A stretch of DNA of 64,000 bases, taken from contig JABBOT010000004.1 in assembly GCA_016165875.1 (NCBI GenBank), positions 17,485,672-17,549,671 of the forward strand, read 5' to 3'. Below are positions 13,059-25,100 of this stretch, in pieces. The notes below the pieces were generated by a model that was not told the DNA's origin, did no database searches, and worked only from the letters and a program-made list of their open reading frames with translations. Within the stretch, counting starts at the first letter, position 1. Each line of letters begins with the position of its first letter. The position numbers and the translations under genes are program-made. Origin of the DNA: Acanthopleura granulata. Lineage: Eukaryota; Mollusca; Polyplacophora; Chitonida; Chitonidae.

Positions 13059-16000
13059 TCACAAAACTGTTAACATTGCAACATTGTTTTATCCAAAGTT
13101 CCACTGCTCGTATTGCACTAGAGTACTAGATCCTTACTGGAGTCCAACGAAGAACACAGAAACAAAGAAACAATTACAACTGATATATTAACTGCAGTTC
13201 AAGCAATATGACAGCTGACAGTGTATGGGTGGAAGAAACTAAAGTACTGAAAGTAACCCACTCTCTTTAAGCAGGTACCTGACAAGTTTCTTTATTTATT
13301 TATCTGATTGGTGTTTTACGCACATGTCTAAATCAAATGAAAAAGCAATTGTTCCCTTTCACAGATTGCAGAAAAACTGACTGCAACTTTTTCAGTGAAG
13401 ATAAATTTAGAACTGATGCCAGTGTTTCAGTTTCACTTTCATTTGAACCAAGATCCCTTTAAATATATCTCTTAGAAAATATCCCTTTAACCATCTATGA
13501 TTCAGTGGCTCTCCTCAAAAGCACAAGAATTTGCACAAAGCAAATGAGCATAAAAACAAGAAGGAAAGCCTTTCAGCCTTGCTCTTTGCAGATAATAACT
13601 GCTTTAAACTTCCTCAAGTCCAAACAGTCAGTCTGGAAGTTAAGTCCTTATGTCAATGGTCATAAGGGCTTGGAGGGAGGGGGAGTCCAAATGGTGGCAC
13701 TAAGCCAGGTTTAGTTATGAGTTCATTTCGACCAGTCCACTGACAAAAGCTATGCATACAACAGAGGCATAACTTGGAGATAAAAAGTATTAACCAAAAT
13801 GAGAAAAATGGACTATTTTTTGGATAAAATTTACTTTATTTTTCCAATTAATTTTAATGTTCATTTTATTGCCACATGTAAACTGTTCTACATTCAGCTG
13901 AGTTACTGAAGGAAACACATATTCCTAGAAACTAATGGAAGAAGAGAACATGAAGAAATTCCTGTGATGTTTCTGTCTCTGGTAATCTCTTTAGTAAACT
14001 TTAGTGATCCAACAGCAGGTCCATGATAGTCGAAAAAAAAGAACACAGAAATTACTAGACTGGAGACACAGAGAGCCAATCTGATATCACTGGGATCTGA
14101 AATGGACAGCTGCCCAGAGACCATTAAATGTTATCTGTCCCAATGTCAGATATGTTTCTCATTGTCAGCAAACAGAATGTAGCTCACCATCATGCATGTT
14201 ATTACTGACATGAGGGGCAAGCCTTCATAAGGAATAAGTTGCTTAAGCACAACAATTTCATTCAATCCTATGCTGGTAAATACATTCTGTGCAGTAAAAT
14301 ACACGTTATACAACCATTCATTGAGTGTGGTGAGCACAATCCCATGCGCCTTCATAGCCAAACTTACTACATTAATTCCTCACGCTTCACAGACCGTCAG
14401 TTTAACAACATAAATCTTAAATTCTCCAAGGCTCAAAGGAAGCAATCAAAGGAGTCTTACAGCAGGGTATGGTGTATACCTGGATCCAACTACATTCGTC
14501 TGTTCACACCAGTTTAGTAGTAGTCATGTACGTGTATTACCCTATGTGCAGCATTGTCAAGAAGTGATTAAATCAGTGGCTACCACAGAGTTTGGGACAG
14601 TTGGAATACTGTTCTCTGTGGTTTGTGGGCAGTCGTCATACTTTGTGAACATCACAATGGATACTGACCACATGTACGTTAGCCAAGTAATCACATGGCC
14701 CTTCCACTATGCTACAACGCCATGGGAAGGTTCCATTAAACAGGAATAGCACAAACTTGACCCGACCAGTTTGACAATGTGTCTGTGTTGCATTTTTTCA
14801 TAAGGCTGGATATTTCGCACCACTCCAATTTCCGACCCCAATGCGAACTGTTAAGTCATAACAAACTCGACTTATCTCCTCCTAAACCTCAGTAAAGCAC
14901 AAAGGTGCCATGTTTGATGATGCAGAACATTATGGGAACAATACTCTCCCCATCACCATCTCGACCTCCGTAAAATGTATCCTAGGATTTACGCTATGTT
15001 ATATAGCAAGTTGTCCATTCTTTGGGGCAATATCTAGACAATGGCGACATTTGATCCTGAAGTATTTCACATTTGTTGGCAACAACGGCTGCGAAGGTTG
15101 ATGTTAAATAGCCGAGCATAATTGCCTAGGATAAAATTTAACGAGCCCTAGATTGGGATGCTTAGATTCATCAAACATGGCAAAGCCTGGTGTGTACCGA
15201 GAGAGATTTTGCTCCAGTTTTGTTACGACTTAATAGTTAGCGTTAGGGTCAGAAATTGTAGTGGATGTAAAACATCCAACCTAATAAGAAAAATGCAACA
15301 CTCTGAAGCAGAGCCACAATGGTCGGGTGAAAGCTGGACGTGAGGTAGCCGAGTTTGCGCTATTAGTGTTCAGTGAGACCTTCCCATGGCGTTGTAGTGT
15401 AGTGGAGGGGCCATGTGATTACTTGGCTACATGTATGTTTGACAACATATAGCCCTCGTTTACATAACCACACAACCATTGGTACATATATCATAGAGTG
15501 GACAGAAAAATAATTAGAAGTAAGAGGATCTTGGTTACTTGATCAAGAAATGCATAAGCAAATCGGAATGATCTCATAAAGCTGTTTCGAAGAAACGCGT
15601 GCCGAAATGACGGGAAAGCGAAACAAAGTCACGTGAGCGCTGTATTTCCTGGATTTTTCCTTGGCCTTGTCAACTATGAAACGTTCTTCGGTGAACTCTC
15701 TCATTCAATTGGGCCATTCAGCCGGCCTTGTGGCAAAACATTACTTCATACGAAAGTATCACAGATTAAAATACTCACCAGACAAACATATCCAGTTACC
15801 GGTTCATTTTCTTTTGTGTGTAAATCAATCAATTTATGATAAGTGCAAACGAACTCTTCTATGTCTAAAGGAGCTTTAGGTGCCGTTCTTCCGCTTAGTG
15901 CTTATACCTGATGCACTACACTACAGATTTCTTATATACCATAAAATTGAAAATATAGCAATTAAAAACATTTAACACACATATACAAATATTTTGGTTA

Positions 16001-16156
16001 GGTATTGCGCAATCTATAGATGAGTCACTTTTTTATCATCTTTTTCTTAAAAACTTATGTACATGCACCGCTTGGGTACATGCTTGTGCGCATGACCGGC
16101 GGCGGAACTGCATTCCAAATATTTGTGAATGTTTGTTTTCTGTGGATACCGTAAGG
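13059..16156. promoter_or_regulatory. Divergent intergenic region between RAD54L2-like and IFT122 genes
   Basis: The two genes are head to head, with start codons at 13058 (minus) and 16157 (plus), so this 3.1 kb must hold both promoters and any 5' UTR exons. I see a short SINE fragment (about 13292-13330), the large palindrome at 14665-15445 and a GC-richer stretch just before the IFT122 start. I did not find a convincing X-box or TATA element by eye. No coding exon is recognisable. Confidence 0.6.
14665..15445. repeat. Large imperfect inverted repeat (about 780 bp palindrome)
   Basis: The left arm runs from about 14670. It contains tagccaagtaatcacatggc, caacgccatgggaagg, gttgcattttttcataaggctgg, caatttccgaccc, gttaagtcataacaaa and ccatgtttgatga. 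Reversed and complemented, the right arm ending near 15440 shows the same blocks in the same order. Both arms reach towards a centre near 15050, where 'tatcctagg' occurs near both inner ends. Arms are about 300-370 bp with many mismatches. It could be a foldback element or an inverted duplication. Confidence 0.8.
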
Positions 16157-19100
16157 ATGAGGGCTGTACCAACCTGGCTTGATCAAGTCCACGACAGGGA
16201 GAAAGTAGAACAATGGTATATTATCTGTCTTACCAATATTGTTGGGGTTTCAATTCATTTCTGTTTTATTTTGTTGCTTTTTCCCCATAAAGTGTGGTGC
16301 ATTGCATATGTAGAAGCTGCAACAACAACACGTTACTCAGGTTGGGGAACGTAGCGCGGTCGAGCTATTACAGCTGTATCTGATATTATACCTCGATTGA
16401 GGTATCCCCCTATAGCTCGTTCGAGATATTGCACCTGTGCAAAAGGCAGACTCGCTCCACAGCTCCCCATTGGTTGAGTCTCGCTAGTAAAAGTGAGTCA
16501 AAAACAACAACATAGGTTACAGGCCTTCTAGAGGTCTACCTTTTTCCAAATAATTTGGTCCCGTTTTAAGCTACTTGAAGTTTAAACAACATACTTCAGT
16601 GTGTGATTTCTTAGTTGGCTGCCTTTACTGGTCCATTTGTAACTTAGTTTACTGATATTTTCCTTATTTTTTCTCACCCACAAGTGCGTTTACTTCCACT
16701 CTCCCCGCCATAAAGCACGTGACTGCGCAAAAGTGCGTACTTTCAAAATAACATAGATATGTATGTGATAATCTGGTTCATATATGGTCCGTCGTTGAAA
16801 ACGTATGGCGGATGAGTTGAACCATATGGCTTCTCGACAAATTTACAGTTATAATTCAGGTCCATACTTAAAACAACTGTCGATTAAAATTAGGGAATTA
16901 CAGTGGTTTACACGCTAACAGGTTCATTTCCATATTACCATGCCTGAAATAAAGCTTATCTGCCATTTGAAAGATATGTGTGAATGTGGGACACCAAATG
17001 CCTTTAGGACTTCATTTTAATAATTACATACATATTCGTCTTACAGAAAAAATATTAAAGAGTATAAAGAAGGCAAACTGCATGAACTTGTGAGACTCGA
17101 GAAATGCACATTCAGCTTACGAATATTCTTGAGCCTGACATATCGTAACAGTGAGTCCATCCCTGCATGTCAAACAGAAAAAAGCTCATTTCTGTTTTTT
17201 TTCCCATTGGTTCTTGGATACTATCTTAATTTACTTCCCTCATCGTTTTTAATTTTTTTAATGACTGACAAAATTGGACTGGGGCAGTTATAAATGCTGG
17301 ACCTTCTGATACAAATCAGCGTGATCCCACTGGCAATCCCTTCAGGTTTCTCACACTAAGAAGTGATAAATCTGGCATGCAGATATTCCTCAACATGCCT
17401 GCTTAGCCCAGCACTAGAGTACAGAGGGAAAAAAAAGACAACAAAATAAAAAACAAAAATCAAGCATTTCAACATGTCTTTAATATGGATGATAATGTAG
17501 GTAATGAACCAGTTTCTTTTCTTGTTTCTTTTCAGCATTTGGGATCTATGTTTCAAACCAGATGGAAGCCAGATTGTGGTCGCTGCTGGTAACCGTGTGC
17601 TGGTGTATGATGCAACAGATGGAACACTCATTCAGCCTCTGAAGGGACACAAAGACACAGTTTATTGTGTAACTTATGCAAGAGATGGGAAGCGTTTTGC
17701 CTCAGGCTCTGCTGACAAAAGTGTCATAATCTGGACTAGTAAACTGGAAGGAATCTTGAAATACACGTAAGCCCCCTGTACAAGGCTGTCAGTGCTTCTA
17801 CATGGTCATAGAGCATGTGTGGAAACAATAAACTATGGCATTATTGTTATATCTCATTTTGGTTTCACTTAATTCATTGGAAATTCTTTAGACTGAACAA
17901 TGGGGTATTTGAAAAATTCTTTGAAACACTCAGAGCACTTAAAGAATTTCAACAATCTAGTATGCACCTTGTGTTTAATACCAACATTTATGACGGAACA
18001 TAAAGTGCAATAAGATTGTATAACACTGTAAAGAATTTGGTAACCATGTAAGCCTTGCTCTAACTTCAGTGACGCTAGATACAGAACTAGCTCTCCATTC
18101 AGAATGAAAGCTGCAAGCATTGGTTGGCTCCAGTCCATTCCAAAAAGAGGCTGTCTGGTAACATAGTGGCTCGGAGTTGGAGCATGGGTGCCAAACATGG
18201 AGCAGAAATATTACCTGTATATTGGAGCAGTGGGGATTAATTATATCTAAAAGGATTGCACTAGATATAGCTTTATCGAAAACAGATGTTTTATTGAATA
18301 CTAGGCCCTTACCTCCTGTCTGTAATATTTAGACCAGAATCCATGCATAAGTAACCAAGTTGCCTGCCAAATTTCATTCGTGTTTGCTCTATAGCTGTCT
18401 GTCTATCAACATGTTTAAGAAGGAGAGCTGCAGTTCTATACCTTCAGTGGTAAAGGCATAGTTACAAATCACTGAAATCCATTAATTTTTTTCTCCTGCT
18501 TTAATTTTAAGCCACAATGATGCTATACAGTGTATGGCATACAACCCAGTCAGTCACCAGTTAGCCAGCTGTGCTTGTACTGATTTTGGTGAGTATGTTT
18601 GTTAAATAAAAAGTCTCTAAAGAGCAGCCAGTTTAGTACACTATGAAATTACATTAATTTATGTTCTTTCCCTTGGGATGTCTATTTTTTGTTCTGTAAG
18701 TTATGTATCTACTTACTCATGTTATGTTGTAATGTGTATGGTAACCACTTACTTGTAGATGTTGTTTTAAAGGTCTTTGGTCACCCGAGCAGAAGTCAGT
18801 GAACAAACACAAGGTGGGAGCACGAATTACAAGCTGTAGTTGGACAAATGATGGACAGTACCTAGCCTTGGGATTGTTCACAGGTTTTGTGACCATCAGA
18901 AATAAGGTAAGATAATCATACATGCAAATTTAAAAGCTTTTTTTTAAAAATGGTTGTGATAAGTGGCAAAAGAAGAAAATGATTCTTATCCATATGGACT
19001 TTATAGATATGTTAAAGGACAGCAAATGTTGATGTGGATTTAAGATCCTCTTTCATAAACATAAGACTCATCCCCACTTGAATCATTTGTAACATAAGCA

Positions 19101-22100
19101 ATAAATTAACTATGTTCTAAAACAAATGTGAAAAAAACAAAACTAATGAAATGTTTCATAGCGAGGGTAAATCGGCAAAAAAAAAGAATGTGTATCCTTT
19201 ATTCATAAATGTTTGCTGTGTGCTGATCCAGAATACAAGTTCATCAGCATCGTTCCTTCATTCAGTACAAAGAAATATTGATAGGAACATTGCAGCTACA
19301 TAAGTCTTTCAGGAATTCAAAATGGCCAGCTATTAATCTTTGTGTCTTCTTTTCTCTTCATGTACTATTTGCCTTCCTTCAAGACACTCTCCCATTTTAA
19401 TTTAACCTTAGGTCAAGCCCTCTGTGGTCAGACGAGACCTGAAAATTTGATGAATGTGATATATCTAAGTTAAAGCGAGATCACAACGAAATGAATTTAT
19501 CTGCAAGGTTGAAAGCTTTATGGAAAATATGGATAATATTCAAAACCTGGCAATTGAGGAATATAGCCAGATTGATTTGCAGCTCTCGTTTTGACAGGTT
19601 ATATGACTGAACACATTATTTTGTTTTGCTTTGGCCCTGTAAGTGTAACCATCTTGAGATTTCTGAAGTTTTCATTAAGGGATATTTGTAATCTAGTTTT
19701 ACTGTAGTGTACAGGTTCATGAAGGTTACAGTAACTTTCTGAGTGTTAATAAAGGTCAGCATGGGAAGGCAGTGATTGCAAACATTATTAACTCTGATGT
19801 TATAAATATTACATGGGTGTCTCAATGCTTGTTCTTTGGTTACATAATAATCTGCCAAAATCATGTTTTCTTTCAGTCAGGGGAGGAGAAGGTAAAGATC
19901 GAAAGGCCAGGTGGTCCAGTATGGTCCATAGCATGGAACCCAAGCAAGTGAGTAAATCAGAATTGAGGTGTTGTTTTCTTGTGTACATGTATGGTGTATG
20001 AATAGTGTAACCCGCCAGAAGTCATCCTTTATTCATTTGAAGGTATGCATTACATTTCAGTGGAATTGAGAATTTTTCTTGTTTTACAATGCTTACGTGT
20101 TGGGAGAAGGCTGCAGTAGTTTTTCTGGGCCAGTTGGCAAGAAAATGCCATGGACAGCCAAGATTTCTTGGCATAGTTTTTCTTTACTGCTAGCCAAGCC
20201 AGATTTATAAAGGAAATGTCTTCCCAGTATCGACAGAAAAGAATCTGTTCTAAACACCCTGCTTTGTTGGGATATTCCCTTTTGCCTAAAGCGAGCTAAT
20301 GCTGACACCCATGCAGGCAGAGACAAAGCCATGCGAAGGACTGCTGAAAGACACCCTGAGAAACTGCCAATCTCAAAGAAAATTTGATCACTTGAAAGCA
20401 TAACTGATCTGAAACTCCTGAATTGGATATCTAGCATATTTTTTCAGTTTTCTTGCTGGGTCACATACACTTGCATGTAATTTTTGGAACATTTTTTTTT
20501 TATTAACGATGATGCATTGGACATCCAAGGCAATGTGACATCACTTCAGGTGGCTAACATGGCAAAATTGTATTACCAAATGAGTGGCTAGATATTGACA
20601 ATCATTTGCAATTTTTTCTGTCTTTAAGCATTGTAGCATTTTGAAAATATTTTTAGAACACCTGTGGAAAACATTTTGGGAAGTTAGTTCAAGTTTAATG
20701 GCTCACTTTGGGTTCACTCTAATGTAGGTGTGTGTATTCTTACATGAATGGTAGAATTCATTGTATGAAAGTGGTTGCAAACCGTATTACAACTTAGTGA
20801 TTTTTACTCTCCTCAGGCAGAGGACCAGAGGCTTTGTTCTTTTGTATTACTTTTTAATTCATTTTGTTGCAGTGCAGAATGCTCTGTGGTTCTAAGCCTA
20901 ATGTGTCCACATATATTTAAATGAATATTCTAGTAATGGTTATTAAAAGTTTTAATGGTGTGAAATTTTACACATTATATGAAATAATTTCTTTCAGTTG
21001 TATGTATGGAAAATCTCGAAACTGCAGGTATACAGAAATTAAATGAATGTGTTCAGTAAATGTTCACCTTTATTCAGATAAATTACGGTATAATTTTGAT
21101 ACCAGCATGTCTTCATTTTTGGTTTTTTTTCTGGTTCTTTCTCATTTTTTTATTTGATTGTTTGATAACTAATTTGTTCATGTTGTAAACCATGAGTTGG
21201 ATGGCCACAGATTCTGAGGAGCACAGCAATTTAATGTTGATAAAGATTACTATTGGTAAGGTCACTTGTAGCCACATTCACTTCTGTGTTAGCCTGAGAT
21301 CTGTAAGATTGTAATAAAAATGTATGTACTTAGAGTGGGATTTCACCTGAATTAATTGGAATGGAAAAGATTACTGAGGCAAAAAAAATGAAGGAATGTG
21401 AAGCAACAGTGGATGAAGAAAGGAAATGAATTTGGGTAGATATCGCCTCTTTTTTTAGCATAAGAAAGGAAATGGTAACTGTAAATGATGAAGCATTTTA
21501 ATGTCTTTGGTCAATAAAAACATTGTTTCTGCAATAGAAGTAAATGTAGGAGTTTATTGTCAGTTAGATCTAGAGCATTTTCATGTTAACATACTATCTG
21601 AACTTTTTCTCTCACAGAGACGAGGCTTATGATGTTCTGGCAGTAGCAGATTGGGGACAGAAATTGTCATTTTATCAGCTGTCTGGAAAGCAGGTGTGTG
21701 AGCTTTTAGACACGACTCAGCAGATGTTGTGACTGTGAAGTATTTTACAAGACTTATTTCTTTGAGATTCAAAGAATGTTTGACTCCACATGCATTATTG
21801 TAAAACTGGTATGAACCTACTGTATTTGTAGGGAGGGGAAGGGATCCATTTTCTGTAATATATACTTGACTGATTTATTATAAAGTGTTACCCTGGTAGT
21901 CAACAGAACAGGGTACAGTCAAAATCCAATTCTGAATTTGTATGAGTTTATCTTGTATAATAGTGTCTAAATCTAAATCCATTTTCTATCATTAGTAAGA
22001 AATTAGTAAGTACCTTAAATGATGTTTCTGAAACATTGATATTGAAATGAAGTCTTTATGCAGAATTTGTTGTCACTTGTTTACCCTGTACACATGTGGA

Positions 22101-25100
22101 ATTTGTATATATTTCAGATTGGCAAGGACAGGGTGCTTGGCTGTGATCCTACGTGTGTGAACTGGTTTTCCAAGGGAGAGTATGTTGTGGTGGCTGGCAG
22201 TAATAAACAGTGTTGTTTGCACACAAAAGAGGGTGTCAGACTGGGCACCATTGGAGAGCAGAACTCATGGGTGTGGTGTGCAGCTGTCAAACCAGACTCC
22301 AACTATGTGGTACGTTGTGAAATTGGGCATTATATGCACTGTTATAAGTATATTAACTTATTAACTTAAATAAAATCCTGATGAAAGGTCATCTGCCTTG
22401 ACTCACTTGACATTAAACAGTGTCATTTCTTCCAAATAGGAATACAGCTTTGTTTTTGTCAAGGGCTACATTGTCATAGATTTATAGTTCACTTACGTAA
22501 TGAATATGAGAGAATTTGTCTTAGCCATTCCTATAGACTGCAGAATACTGCCATCAAGGCATTGCCTACAGACTCAAATGACTGTTTCTTGCAATTCTTC
22601 TAAGAAGCTGTGACTCACAACAGCATATCTTTGAACAGTTTTGAGGAATATTTATTTGATTCTGTAGGCAAATGTGATGTCCCCTGTAGTAACCCTTAAA
22701 ACATTCGTCCATTGTTTTGTGAATTTACAGGCTATTGGTTGCCAAGATGGGACAATTGCATATTATCAGCTGATATTCAGTACAGTTCATGGACTTTACA
22801 AAGACAGATATGCCTTCAGGGATAACATGACAGATATAATTATTCAGCATCTCATAACAGAACAGAAAGGTAAAAACAAAATAACTTCTTTGTAGCTGTA
22901 TTGAAGAACCTGATTTCCTTTGGAAGGCTTAAATTCTATTTCCCACTGAGTTAAAGAATATGACATATGACATTTTTGTTTGTGGAAATCTGTACTGTTG
23001 TATTTGAGATTACCAAAATACAGGACCCCAAGCTTCTAAGCTATTTAAATGTTCTTGTTTTATCTTTATTTAAGCTACTGTATGTGCTCTTCTTTTACAA
23101 GGACAGTGTTAATTAATAGATTGTAAAAATAAGAAAAATACAAAACTACTATGAACCCGCTCCGCCTCTTATTAACATTTTCACCTTACAAGACATAAAA
23201 TTTAAGATATGGATAATGCATTCTTATATATATGATCTAGTGATTTTCACACCATGAGCTTTGTATACGTCACCAGTATCCAAAACTGAAGCTGTATTTC
23301 AAATACATATACGGCTAGATGGCAAGTTGCTCTATTCTTCTTCAGGGATATACATGTTTATTAATTGGTCCTTTTTTTTCTTAATTTTACATTTAACATG
23401 ATTTGTTTTATACACGAAATTGTCATACCTTTATACCTTGCATTTATTACAGTGAGAATCAAGTGCAGAGATTTGGTGAAGAAAATTGCCATCTACAAGC
23501 ACAGACTGGCGGTATGTGAACTATCTCAAATCATACTCAGAATGGAATTACATCACATGTTACTTTAAGCTTCCTTGGAGCTCACATTTTCCTCCACGCA
23601 TAAAAATGATCACCATTTTTTTGGTCAGAAATCTTTAAGTTACGTCATAAACATGAATAGAATAAAAAATGAGTGTGTCTAATTATGTTTACACAAAACT
23701 GAAACATATCTATTTCATGCCCATGTTTAGAGGTTCATGCATCATGCATTTGATCTGTCACATTTGCTATGTGGATGTTCTTCGCGAGTATTTAAACCAG
23801 TGTTCCGAGCTTGGTCTTTCATCCCAGTGTCTCTGTTCTTCTGTTAAGAACAAATATGTTTCAGTGTTTTTCCTTTTATTCTCAGGTCCAACTGCCAGAC
23901 AAAATTGTTGTGTATGAGCTGTACTCTAATGACTCAGAAGACATGCATTACAAAGTAAGGGAGAAGATCAACAAGAAGTATGACTGCAACCTGTTGGTTG
24001 TATGCTCAAACCACATTGTACTTTGTCAGGTAAGACAGTTCATGTGGTAGAAATGGGGGAGTTTCAGATTTGGGAAATATTGCTTTATATTATTGATTAA
24101 TGATTTCAGATTGTTTATATTTTTTCTAAAAATAAAAAAAAAAAAAAACAATGCATTTTTAAAGATGAGCATAGGTCATATTAAAGATTTTTCTTTTGGG
24201 TCTGAAGCTCACATTCTTCTAGTAGGAAATTATTCTGCCTTAAAGACAAACCTTAAAACATCTTTCTAAAATGAACAGAACTCTCTGATTCAGGCACAAT
24301 GAATAATTTAATCATGGTCAATTCGCTTATGACGGTTGGAAACCTGTATTATTTGAATGCAGTACATATGTGCAGAATGGCTTCTTAATTTACATGTAAG
24401 TCTGCTGAAAGAGTAAGCATGAAATTTTAGTTGTTGAAAATGTGACATTAACATTGTCACACACTGCTTGTACTGCTGTATGTAACTACATGTTCATGTT
24501 TTTATGAAGTCTTGGGAGTTTATCATCTTTTCTTTTTCATTTAATTTTTCCAGGAGAAGAAGTTGCAGTGCTTGTCTTTCCAGGGTGCAAAAGAGCGAGA
24601 GTGGACCATGGAGTCACTGATTCGTTACATCAAAGTGATAGGTGGACCAGCTGGGCGTGAGGGACTGCTTGTGGGTCTCAAAAATGGACAGGTGAGAATG
24701 CAGAAGGACAGTTTTAAAGACAGCTTTCCGGTTCTGGCGTTTGTATATTCCATAGGATTACATTTTTGTATTGATGACCATTATTAGAATATTAATCTTC
24801 CAATACTTACAAAATATCCATCTTATAGGGCCTAGATGTTTTTGTTTTTTTTTATTCATGATATAATTACATATGCTTTGTTCCCTTCTATCTTGAGATT
24901 TGAAGTACAAAATGTGCTTCTGTACATATTGTGTATGTGTCTTTGAATTTCAGATCCTGAAAATATTTGTGGACAATGCCTTCCCCATTGCCCTATTGAA
25001 GCAAAACACTGCAATCAGATGCCTTGACCTGAGTTGCAGTAGAACCAAGTTAGCTGTGGTGGATGAAAACAACACCTGTTTGGTGTATGATCTCACATCC

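Noticed and set aside
15640..15680. Possible X-box (gtcaactatgaaac) upstream of IFT122
   Set aside because: It mismatches the GTHNYYATRRNAAC consensus at several fixed positions.
16361..16419. Possible tRNA gene
   Set aside because: The nested stems do not form a cloverleaf and lack A and B box sequences.
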